A stretch of DNA of 25,346 nt from a virus. The stretch lies in IMG/VR virus record IMGVR_UViG_3300011116_000621, positions 1 to 25,346 of that record; one strand, written 5' to 3'. Position 1 is the first letter of the stretch. Every line of letters begins with the position of its first letter. Position numbers and translations under genes: made by a program. A model generated the notes under the pieces. That model was not told the origin of the DNA, ran no database searches, and worked only from the letters and a program-made list of their open reading frames with translations. Shown here piece after piece: positions 1-7,060 of this stretch.

Positions 1-54
1 GGTTCCGCGAGGCGCGTCTTTTAATCGAGTGTTGATTTCCAAAGACTTATATCA

Positions 55-633
55 ATGAAAATGACGCAAGTAGAGCTGGCAAAACAGCTTGGGATGGATC
101 CTGGGCAGTTGTGCCTTATGAAAAAAAAGGGAATGCCGATTACGGATGCTGAAAACGCTAGGATATGGTTGCAGCGCAATCGGATGAGATCCAGAAAGCA
201 GTCTCCTAAAACGGCTCCACAGTCGATTCCGATGGCAAGCGGTTCATCTGGAAATCCCTCACTGGCAAGACAGAGGGCGCGGGATGCCGAAGAAGGCTGC
301 TACAAGGTAATGACGGAGGCAATTACCCGCGGGATACCGATTGAAATAAAGACGGCGGCGCAAGCTTGGCGCGACGCTCAAAAGGCAGTATCGGAAGCTG
401 AAAGGCAGTTATTTGATTATGAAACCAAGAACAGAACTACGGTTGGACTGGACGAAATAAACGAAGTGTTCGCTCGTCATCTTGGCGGTTTGCGACAGTT
501 GATAGACTCCCTACCAGCATCCCTAGCTGGAAAGTGTAATCCGGCCGATCCCGATCTCGCCAGGCAAGTTCTTGAGGACGGGGTGGCTCAAATCTTTGTA
601 CAAATTGAAAAAGCCGAAGGTGCCTTCTCTTGA
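55..633 (+). CDS. Terminase small subunit (Nu1-like, putative)
   Basis: This 192-residue protein probably recognises the packaging site and recruits the large terminase. An N-terminal helix-turn-helix of the TQVELAKQLGMDPGQ type (about residues 4-30) is followed by a basic linker (about 42-60). The helical C-terminal half contains a 'RQLIDSLPASLA' segment typical of Nu1/DUF1441-type small terminases. ATG codons at 55 and 61 are both possible starts and no clear SD precedes either. The stop overlaps the start of the large terminase, the usual small-large order. Identification rests on the HTH, the size and the position, since small terminases are poorly conserved. Confidence 0.75.
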   Translation: MKMTQVELAKQLGMDPGQLCLMKKKGMPITDAENARIWLQRNRMRSRKQSPKTAPQSIPMASGSSGNPSLARQRARDAEEGCYKVMTEAITRGIPIEIKTAAQAWRDAQKAVSEAERQLFDYETKNRTTVGLDEINEVFARHLGGLRQLIDSLPASLAGKCNPADPDLARQVLEDGVAQIFVQIEKAEGAFS

Positions 634-2426
634 CCGCATTAGATAAAGTAGAAATCGGCAGGATGATCAGGTCGTACCTCTTGCCGCGGGAAAAACTTGG
701 CCCGGTAGAGTGGGCGGAAAAAAACTTAATTCTTAGCCCCAGAACCACAAACAGTCCCGGCCCCTACAGGACAATCACCACCCCATACTGCAGGGAGCCA
801 TTAGAATGTTTTGGGCGAACAAATGTGAGGGATTTAACATTGGTCTGGGCAGCTCAAACCTCAAAAACGCAAACGATCCTCGCGGGCATAGCGTACGTTT
901 TAGATCGCGACCCAGCTCCGACTATGTGGGTGGCGCCAAGTGAAAGCATGGCTCGCAGTTTTTCAGAAACTCGCTGGATTCCATTGGTAGATGATTGCCC
1001 AGCCTTGGCGGCCCATAAACCAAATGACCTAGACAAATTTAAACTACTAGAACAGCACTACGACAAGATGAGCCTTTGGTTCGTCGGAAGTAATAGCCCA
1101 GCCAATCTTGCATCTCGCGCTGTGCGTTTTTTGGTTATGGATGAAGTCGATAAGATGGCGGAGGCAGGTAAGCGCGAAAGCGGAGCCGTTCAATTAGCCG
1201 AGGCCCGTACCTCCACCTATCCAACAGCTCTGCGTGTAAAGACTAGCACGCCAACAATCGAAGATGGCCCGATTTGGATCGAATGGCTTAAAGGGGATAT
1301 GAGATATTATTTTGTTCCGTGCCCGCATTGCGGTGAATTTCAGCGCCTAGTCTGGTCGCAGGTAAAATGGGAGGGGAAAACTGAGAACGGCTGGGATATG
1401 ATTCAGGTTAGAAACAGCGCCTATTACGAGTGCGAAAAATGTCATGGGAGAATATCGGACGGACAAAAATCGGCAGCTTTAAGAAAAGGTGAATGGCGTG
1501 CAACTAATCCGGGCGCAGAGCCAGGGCGGAGATCCTATCATCTTTCGGCCATATATTCGAGCTGGTCTACTTTTGGGCAGCTGGCGGTTAAATTCCTACA
1601 AGATCGATCGAATGGCCTGATCGGCCTGCAAGATTTTGTAAATAGAGTTTTGGCTGAGCCTTGGGTCGAGCAAAACGAGGAACAGCAAACAGGCGCTAGT
1701 TTTGGCGGTTATCGAATGGGAGAGCCTGCCCCCATAGGCAGTAAAGTAATCGTCTCTGCCGACATTCAAGAGAGTGGCGGGTGGCATTGCTGGGTAGTTG
1801 TGAGGGCGTGGCAGGCGAACGCCGGATCTCGTTTGCTATGGTGTGGCCGCCTGGAAAGCTGGGACGAGTTGCGCTCAAAGCAGCTAGAATTTTCCGCTCC
1901 AGATGAAAATGTTTTTTGCGACGCGGCGGATCAGACCAGATCCGTGTACTGGAACGCATGCCGTTTTGGTTGGGTTTGCCTTTGGGGATCGGACATGAAA
2001 CATTTTGCCCATTTCACTAAAGGCGGCCGCGCCAATCGTCCATTTAGTCCAGTAAGCGTTGGAGATCCTCTGGCTGGTAAGGTTGGCGACACTACTGGCC
2101 TTACAAGGCGGTATGCCCGCGTTTTCAAGTGGAGCAACCCAACGGTTAAAGACATGCTCTTAACTTTGCGCCTTTCTGGATCTTTCCTAGTTCCAGACGA
2201 TGTGCCAGCCGTGTATCAGGAACACATTACTTCAGAGATTAAAAAGGAAATTAGGAACCCCATGACAGGACGTGCCCGAGTAATTTGGAAGCAGGTAAAA
2301 AAACAAAATCACTTACTGGATGCGGAGCTAATGGGAGTTGTTGGAGCCTTGCTACACGGACTAATCAATTCAGACCCAGCGGCAATCCAAGAAACTAATT
2401 TAAGCCAGGATTCGTCCTCGAAATAA
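630..2426 (+). CDS. Terminase large subunit, GpA family
   Basis: This is the ATP-driven DNA packaging motor and headful/cos nuclease, 598 residues, close to lambda gpA in size. A Walker A-like segment AAQTSKTQ lies at about 74-81 and a Walker B segment FLVMDEVD at about 167-174. A four-Cys zinc knuckle pairs CPHC (231-234) with CEKC (268-271). The C-terminal nuclease domain begins near SADIQ (D378) and includes CDAADQ (about 430-435). The start is a TTG overlapping the TGA of the small subunit in a TTGA arrangement, indicating translational coupling. The P-loop has Ser where most family members have Gly (QTGKT). Confidence 0.95.
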   Translation: MTALDKVEIGRMIRSYLLPREKLGPVEWAEKNLILSPRTTNSPGPYRTITTPYCREPLECFGRTNVRDLTLVWAAQTSKTQTILAGIAYVLDRDPAPTMWVAPSESMARSFSETRWIPLVDDCPALAAHKPNDLDKFKLLEQHYDKMSLWFVGSNSPANLASRAVRFLVMDEVDKMAEAGKRESGAVQLAEARTSTYPTALRVKTSTPTIEDGPIWIEWLKGDMRYYFVPCPHCGEFQRLVWSQVKWEGKTENGWDMIQVRNSAYYECEKCHGRISDGQKSAALRKGEWRATNPGAEPGRRSYHLSAIYSSWSTFGQLAVKFLQDRSNGLIGLQDFVNRVLAEPWVEQNEEQQTGASFGGYRMGEPAPIGSKVIVSADIQESGGWHCWVVVRAWQANAGSRLLWCGRLESWDELRSKQLEFSAPDENVFCDAADQTRSVYWNACRFGWVCLWGSDMKHFAHFTKGGRANRPFSPVSVGDPLAGKVGDTTGLTRRYARVFKWSNPTVKDMLLTLRLSGSFLVPDDVPAVYQEHITSEIKKEIRNPMTGRARVIWKQVKKQNHLLDAELMGVVGALLHGLINSDPAAIQETNLSQDSSSK

Positions 2427-2679
2427 TTTCGTCTCTCTTTTCTTGGCTTATGTTGCTTTGTTCTAATTGCTCTAAAATTTTCTTCTGTATATCCAGAGAT
2501 TCCTGCCGCTTGCATTCCTCTGCATAGGCCAATGCTTTATTAAGAGCCCGTTTTTTGCCAATCCAAATACAGATGTAAGCGATAATAAAACCCCAAAGTA
2601 CCGTATTTAAAATTGCTGGATGAATAGATCCTATGGCATCCACGAAAGAGCTCGACCAAAACTTATCGCGCCAATCCAT
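2395..2679 (-). CDS. Small single-pass membrane protein, antisense to the late operon
   Basis: I do not recognise a family. The 94-residue product has one strong hydrophobic segment (about residues 22-41, TVLWGFIIAYICIWIG) followed by a basic stop-transfer patch (KKR). A charged helix or coiled-coil tail follows (about 45-90, rich in K, E and Q). It fills the 293-base gap between terminase and joiner and overlaps the terminase 3' end by 32 bases. No good SD is visible. The membrane topology and amphipathic tail look like a real protein rather than a shadow. A superinfection-exclusion or host-modifying 'moron' is one possibility, by analogy only. Confidence 0.6.
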   Translation of the reverse strand: MDWRDKFWSSSFVDAIGSIHPAILNTVLWGFIIAYICIWIGKKRALNKALAYAEECKRQESLDIQKKILEQLEQSNISQEKRDEIISRTNPGLN

Positions 2680-2700
2680 GCCGGTAAGCTATTGGAAGTG

Positions 2701-2706
2701 TTGACA
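2701..2706 (+). promoter_or_regulatory. TTGACA start-proximal motif before the joiner gene
   Basis: TTGACA begins 19 nt before ATG 2720. The region between motif and start has no SD. See the finding on recurrent TTGACA motifs. Confidence 0.5.
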
Positions 2707-2719
2707 CAGGGCAAACAAA

Positions 2720-3016
2720 ATGGCCGCCCTTTCCCGCAGACTGATTCGGGCAGTCGCTACCGATTACTTGGCTCAAGCCAGCGGAGTGACTGCATCCGCC
2801 CTAGTGTCGCTCGCCGCTGACCGCAAAAGCGCTATGACGGGCGCAGCTTCCGGCCGGGCGCTTGTAGGATCTTCAGCTGGCGGCCAATCCGCGTCATTTC
2901 AAATTGACTTGAAGCCTACTGACCGAGTTGAACTTTTCCAAAGCGCAATCGATTATCTCAATGGGGTTGCCCTAACTAGGACATCAGCGGACTTTACGTT
3001 CGTGATCGACAGTTAA
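2720..3016 (+). CDS. Head-tail joining protein, gpW-like (by position)
   Basis: The 98-residue product is encoded between the large terminase and the portal, the place of lambda W. The N-terminal third is helical (SRRLIRAVATDYLAQASG). The middle is a flexible Ala/Ser/Gly stretch. The C-terminal part (TDRVELFQSAIDYLNG) could be the second helix and beta hairpin of a gpW fold. The stop TAA shares its last base with the ATG of the portal gene. Sequence similarity to gpW itself is weak, so the name rests mainly on synteny and size. Confidence 0.55.
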   Translation: MAALSRRLIRAVATDYLAQASGVTASALVSLAADRKSAMTGAASGRALVGSSAGGQSASFQIDLKPTDRVELFQSAIDYLNGVALTRTSADFTFVIDS

Positions 3017-4815
3017 TGGCTAAAGTCTCCCTAGTTCGTCGGTTAGGCGCAGGCATTAAAAGTTTTAGCGCTGGATTTGGATCTGGCATCAGCACGTTCC
3101 AACCGTACGAGGCCGCTGGATTTAGTCGCAAACGGCCAGTCATATACGGAGCGCATGCACGCGATTCCTCACTGGATTTAAGCGAATGGACAAGAGTAGA
3201 ACTTCTTAAGCTCGCTCGGCACATGTACAGGAACGTCGGCCTCATTAAAGGCGCTGTAGATTCAATCGCTGCCTATTCGGTAGGCCCAGGACTACGGCCA
3301 CAATATCGCGGTGCCGATGCTGAGTTTGGTAGATTGGCCGAGCAATATTGGCGTGATGTGGTGGCACCGAATCCAGAAGTAACAGGACGGATGACCTGGA
3401 CAGATCTGCTTTTAGCACTCAGCAGATCGATCGATGTAGACGGCGACGTGTTCGTTATTATGACCGATAAAGGAAAATTGCAAGTGGTTGAAGGACACAG
3501 AGTTTGCGAGGGAGATAATTATGAAAGCACGGACGGAGTGTTCGTCGGTAAAATGGGTGAACCCACTGCGTATTTATTGGAACTCGGAGAAACATACCGA
3601 AAGATTAGTTCAGATTTAGTAATTCACTTAATGGAAATGGAAAGGCCAGATCAGATCCGAGGAGGATCCAACCTGGCGAGAGCACTTAATCACGTGCGCG
3701 ACTTAAAACTTTTGGGCGAATTTGAGAAAGACGCATTAAAACTACAGGGATCAATCGCCGCGGTTATTACTTCTAATGAAGGCGATGCGCTTTCTGGCAG
3801 TGGCGGATTCTTTGGAAACATAGCCACTTCAGATCTCGGAGATAATTCCATTGCCCGCGAACAGATCACAAGCAGCGCCACCATTCCGCGGCTCGCACCA
3901 GGTGAAAAGATAGACATGGTTGCACCGAATCGGCCTAACAATGGATTCGAGCCATTCGCCAAGTTCCTAATTCGTGACGTAGCCATGGGCCTCGGCCTGC
4001 CGATTGAATTTGTTTACGATCCAGCCAGCGTTGGGGGGGCAGGGATGCGGTTTATTGTAGCGAAGGCACAGCGCAGATTTGAACAACGGCAAAGGCTTTT
4101 GATTGATCGATTCTGCAATCGCGTGTGGAGATATTTTATCGGTGGAGCTATCGCAAATGGCGATCTACCGCCAGCAGAAGATTACAGAAAAGTAAGCTGG
4201 CAGACTCCAAAGTCTTTGACCGTGGACGCCGGTCGTGAGGCACAGCAGGCACGAGAGGATTACAAGGCGGGCCTGATAAGCCTGCAAACCTACCACGGAG
4301 AGCTAGGAGAGGACTGGGTAGAACAAGTCGATCAGATTAAAGCTGAGCAAACATACATGAGTGGTGGGGTGGAAGTTTCACCACAACCTCTTATTGCAAA
4401 AATCGGTGAGGGTGGAGCCAGGTCTATTGCGGCAATCTTGCAATCGATTGGAACTGGTCAAATTACAGCCGAACAAGCAGAGGTTATTCTTGTATCAGTA
4501 TTTGGGTTAAGCAAAGAAGATGCTGTAAAAATAGCTCGTGGTGGTGCGGCCACACCGACGGCCAATGCAAATACTTCGATCACCAAAGAACCTAAAGCAG
4601 ACAACATTGCTACCGACAACCTTACGCCAACCGAAATTATCACAGATCCTAATCAACCAAACCCAAGCCCCGACAATGCGCCAGAAGAAATGCAGGCCGC
4701 AACTGAATCATTTATAATGCCCGACGCACCAGATTTTAACCTAAGCACTAAAGAGCTAAATATGATCGTGCAGGCATTGGGGATCGGTAAGTCAAAATCA
4801 AAAAAGAAAAAGTAA
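3016..4815 (+). CDS. Portal protein, lambda gpB family
   Basis: This 599-residue protein would form the dodecameric DNA channel at the unique capsid vertex. Family-typical stretches are ELLKLARHMYRNVGLIKGAVD near 60-85, the SIDVDGDVFV segment near 140 and the IRGGSNLARALNHVRDLK segment near 215-235. RDVAMGLGLPIEFVYD near 320 and RQRLLIDRFCNRVW near 360 complete the set. After about residue 440 the protein becomes low-complexity (Asn/Pro/Thr-rich) and ends in a poly-Lys tail (KSKSKKKK). That tail is longer than in lambda gpB and may be removed or may contact DNA or scaffold. Confidence 0.95.
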   Translation: MAKVSLVRRLGAGIKSFSAGFGSGISTFQPYEAAGFSRKRPVIYGAHARDSSLDLSEWTRVELLKLARHMYRNVGLIKGAVDSIAAYSVGPGLRPQYRGADAEFGRLAEQYWRDVVAPNPEVTGRMTWTDLLLALSRSIDVDGDVFVIMTDKGKLQVVEGHRVCEGDNYESTDGVFVGKMGEPTAYLLELGETYRKISSDLVIHLMEMERPDQIRGGSNLARALNHVRDLKLLGEFEKDALKLQGSIAAVITSNEGDALSGSGGFFGNIATSDLGDNSIAREQITSSATIPRLAPGEKIDMVAPNRPNNGFEPFAKFLIRDVAMGLGLPIEFVYDPASVGGAGMRFIVAKAQRRFEQRQRLLIDRFCNRVWRYFIGGAIANGDLPPAEDYRKVSWQTPKSLTVDAGREAQQAREDYKAGLISLQTYHGELGEDWVEQVDQIKAEQTYMSGGVEVSPQPLIAKIGEGGARSIAAILQSIGTGQITAEQAEVILVSVFGLSKEDAVKIARGGAATPTANANTSITKEPKADNIATDNLTPTEIITDPNQPNPSPDNAPEEMQAATESFIMPDAPDFNLSTKELNMIVQALGIGKSKSKKKK

Positions 4816-4816
4816 T

Positions 4817-4822
4817 TTGACA
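4817..4822 (+). promoter_or_regulatory. TTGACA start-proximal motif before the protease gene
   Basis: TTGACA begins 19 nt before ATG 4836. A second, imperfect copy (TTGACC, 4826) follows. It lies two bases after the portal stop codon, so it is intergenic. Confidence 0.5.
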
Positions 4823-4835
4823 CCTGTTGACCAGC

Positions 4836-5780
4836 ATGGCCAACAAACTCTCCAACGTATCCATTTTAACAGTAGGCGAGGCCAAGGGCCACAACCTACT
4901 GATCGATCAAACCTCACTCGAGCAAGCGCTAGCCGTAGCGCTGTCTATGAAACGCATCAAAGTGACCATGGGGCACGGTGCTGAAGTCTCTGGCATTCTC
5001 GGCTATATCGATGGATTTAAGATTGAAGGCGATCGCCTAATGGGTGATCTAACTCTGTTCAACACAAACGAAGCTCAATTTGTTCAGCATCTTGCAAACG
5101 TACTGCCTGAAGGATTTGGGCTATCTCTTACGTTTAGCGGAATACCCGAACAAGTAGCAGGCGATCGTTTTGCCAGGGTAACTGAAATCTACGATATCAG
5201 CGTTGTAAGCACTCCAGCTGCAAACCCGGCTGGGATGTTTTCTGCATTCACGGCAGTTGACATCAAAAAACTGCAAATGAACGAAGCATCTGTTGAAGTC
5301 AAAAAAGAGCTTAGCGAACCTGCCGTTGTGGCAGCTCCCGCAGCTGAAACTCCTGCAGTTGAAACTCCCGCAGTTGTCGAAGCACCGAAAGCCGAACTGG
5401 CCGAAGTGCCTGCCGACAAGCCTGCGGAAAAAATGGCAGAACCTACCTTGACCGACATCGCGGGGATGCTTGCGGAACTGCTCGCGCTGATGAAAGCTGA
5501 CGCAATTTCTGACGTTGTCGAAGCTCCCGAAATGCCATCTGAAGATATGGCGAAAAAAGAGATGAGCGCCATTCGGATATCCGACCTCGCAAAGATTGAA
5601 GAAAAGGCCGACGAAAAGGCCGTGACTACTTTGGAAAAAGCCAAGGCCGACGCTGCTGGCGCAGTGGCGGTTCCCGCTGAATCGAGCCAACCGCTCGGCC
5701 GGGCTGAGATCCTCACACAATTCAACGCGGAAAAGAATCCGACCCGTCGGTCGGAACTGCTCCGCAAACTCGGACTGTAA
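4836..5780 (+). CDS. Prohead protease with fused scaffold-like C-terminal half
   Basis: This 314-residue protein would mature the procapsid. The N-terminal 135 residues fit the phage serine-protease fold: H47 in VTMGHGAEVSG, S97 in GFGLSLTFSG, and an acidic strand EIYDISVVSTPAANP (117-131) near the end of the domain. Residues from about 140 to 280 are Ala/Glu/Pro/Lys-rich with predicted coils, as expected for an internal scaffold. A conserved-looking tail (RAEILTQFNAEKNPTRRSEL) ends the protein. The fusion mimics the lambda C/Nu3 arrangement in one polypeptide. A TTG nine bases upstream (4827) is an alternative start, but ATG 4836 fits the MANKL N-terminus better. Confidence 0.8.
   Translation: MANKLSNVSILTVGEAKGHNLLIDQTSLEQALAVALSMKRIKVTMGHGAEVSGILGYIDGFKIEGDRLMGDLTLFNTNEAQFVQHLANVLPEGFGLSLTFSGIPEQVAGDRFARVTEIYDISVVSTPAANPAGMFSAFTAVDIKKLQMNEASVEVKKELSEPAVVAAPAAETPAVETPAVVEAPKAELAEVPADKPAEKMAEPTLTDIAGMLAELLALMKADAISDVVEAPEMPSEDMAKKEMSAIRISDLAKIEEKADEKAVTTLEKAKADAAGAVAVPAESSQPLGRAEILTQFNAEKNPTRRSELLRKLGL
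5340..5376 (+). repeat. 15-bp tandem repeat in the scaffold region (2.5 copies)
   Basis: Units GCAGCTGAAACTCCT (5340) and GCAGTTGAAACTCCC (5355) are followed by a partial GCAGTTG (5370). They encode the repeat (A/V)ETPA in the flexible scaffold part. The two full units differ at two bases. Confidence 0.8.
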
Positions 5781-5805
5781 TCCAGTCCACTAGGAGAACA
5801 CTACA

Positions 5806-6696
5806 ATGGCCAACTCAATCGGAACAACGAATGCCAATGTAATCGCTCAGAGGGCTCTCGAGATCCTCGTGGCGGATTACAGCTTCCTCAAGAACTCAGT
5901 AACGAATTTCAGCAGCGAAGCGGCTAAATACAACGCGTCGATCTACACACACCGCATCTCTGCGACGACCGCACAGGACTACTCGCAGACCAACGGTTAT
6001 GTAGCGACCGCGACCACTCAGACAGACGTGCAGATCACTCTCAACAAGTTCAAGCACGTTTCCTACTCTGTGGACGATCAAGAGCGCACCAGCTCCAACA
6101 TCAACCTGATCGAGCGTTTCGCCGGCGCAGCCGCGCACGCCCTCGGCTTGCAAATGGTTGGGGATTTGTTGGCTCTCGTCACCTCCTCCACCTTCACCAG
6201 CGCATTGACGGTTGCTTCCAGCGCCTTCTCCTACCGCTCGGTAGTGTCGGCCGGAATTACCCTCAACAACAACAACGCCCCGGTCAACGGCCGGTACGCT
6301 GTTCTTAACCCCAGCTTCTACGGCGCTCTCTTGAACGACAGCACCGTCGTTGCAAATCCTCAGATCACCGGCGATCTCGTTCGCACGGCTGGGATTGGAA
6401 ACGTTGCTGGATTCAACATCAACCAGTACAGCGCAGTGCCTTCCAACAGCATCACGCTCGGCGGATTCTTCGCCCAGCAGGAAGCGTTGTTGATCGCGGC
6501 TCGCGTTCCTGAAGTTCCTACCGGCGTTCCCATCCCTGGGGACATTTCGGTTGTGACGGAACCCCGCACTGGCCTTTCCGTCCAAGTTCGTGAGAACTAC
6601 GACGTGGTTAAGGGCATGCTGCAACGCACCTACGCTCTGATCTACGGCGTGAAAGCCGGAGAGCCGAACAGCCTCGTGCGTATCAACGGTAGCTAA
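5806..6696 (+). CDS. Major capsid protein (HK97 fold, inferred)
   Basis: The 296-residue product is the likely shell subunit. It starts with GTTNANVIAQRALEIL, an N-terminal pattern common in coat proteins of this type. It contains VDDQERTSSNINLIERF near 90-106 (spine-helix region) and ends with a beta-rich part around VVTEPRTGLSVQVRENYDVVKG. It has a good SD (AGGAG at 5792-5796, about 10 nt before ATG), one of the few in the window, consistent with high expression. It lies directly after the protease/scaffold and is followed by a strong hairpin. Codons are noticeably more GC-ending than in the neighbouring genes, again fitting high expression. Confidence 0.92.
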   Translation: MANSIGTTNANVIAQRALEILVADYSFLKNSVTNFSSEAAKYNASIYTHRISATTAQDYSQTNGYVATATTQTDVQITLNKFKHVSYSVDDQERTSSNINLIERFAGAAAHALGLQMVGDLLALVTSSTFTSALTVASSAFSYRSVVSAGITLNNNNAPVNGRYAVLNPSFYGALLNDSTVVANPQITGDLVRTAGIGNVAGFNINQYSAVPSNSITLGGFFAQQEALLIAARVPEVPTGVPIPGDISVVTEPRTGLSVQVRENYDVVKGMLQRTYALIYGVKAGEPNSLVRINGS

Positions 6697-6707
6697 TTCA
6701 CTCGGGG

Positions 6708-6741
6708 AGGGCGGTGGGCTGAAAGGCTCACCGCCCTTTCC
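6708..6741 (+). terminator. Strong hairpin after the capsid gene, probable (attenuating) terminator
   Basis: AGGGCGGTG (6708-6716) pairs with CACCGCCCT (6729-6737); an inner G-T and GC pairs leave a small TGAAAG loop. TTTCC follows at 6737-6741. The short T run suggests partial termination or an mRNA-stabilising 3' end for capsid mRNA rather than a full stop, since tail genes follow on the same strand. Confidence 0.75.
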
Positions 6742-6748
6742 ACTTTAA

Positions 6749-6756
6749 GAAATCCT
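6749..6756 (+). promoter_or_regulatory. GAAATCCT start-proximal motif after the capsid hairpin
   Basis: GAAATCCT begins 11 nt before ATG 6760 and directly follows the capsid hairpin. It replaces a recognisable SD. It is one of three such hairpin-plus-motif units. Confidence 0.4.
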
Positions 6757-6759
6757 CTC

Positions 6760-7059
6760 ATGTCTGAATTTACTGAATGTCTTAAGGAAAGTCTGGCCGC
6801 TCTATACGATCAAACTGGCACGGCCGCCACTATCGGATCCACAGGCGTCACTGGAATCCTGTCTGCAATAAGCCGAAAAGAGAACGTGGATCTTGGCGGG
6901 TTTGATTTGGATCTAAACTCTACCTTCACCATTGACGTGGCGAACCTATCCACCACTCCCACCATTGGATCTATTCTGCTGGCCAACTCAGTCAGCTATC
7001 GGGTGGCATCGATTGATACTTCCGTCGGCAGTTACGTGCTTGGGTTGCGAGAGGTTTAG
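6760..7059 (+). CDS. Head-tail joining protein, gpFII-like (by position)
   Basis: This 99-residue, beta-rich protein lies just after the capsid gene, the place of lambda FI/FII. The strand pattern FTIDVANLSTTPTIGSILLANSVSYRVASI, ending GSYVLGLREV, resembles small head-completion proteins that make the tail attachment surface. It is the last recognisable head gene before the five-gene metabolic cassette, so it marks the left border of that insertion. Function is inferred from size and order. Confidence 0.6.
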   Translation: MSEFTECLKESLAALYDQTGTAATIGSTGVTGILSAISRKENVDLGGFDLDLNSTFTIDVANLSTTPTIGSILLANSVSYRVASIDTSVGSYVLGLREV

Positions 7060-7060
7060 A

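Noticed and set aside
2701-2724. TTGACA read as a -35 promoter box
   Set aside because: A -10 box at 16-18 bp would fall on or after the ATG, here and at the five other copies, and no TATAAT-like sequence is there.
5121-5767. Two long minus-strand open frames (about 190-200 codons) opposite the protease/scaffold gene
   Set aside because: They mirror the low-complexity Ala/Glu/Lys coding region, giving Phe/Cys- or Ser/Ala-rich nonsense with no domain; typical antisense shadows.
5896-6624. A 242-codon minus-strand open frame opposite the capsid gene
   Set aside because: The capsid protein on the other strand is clearly real and GC-ending codons create long antisense frames; product is Val/Gly/Arg-rich without a recognisable fold.
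6932-7060. N-terminal extension of the double glycosyltransferase
   Set aside because: It lies over the 3' half of the gpFII-like gene in another frame; domain 1 begins right after ATG 7061.
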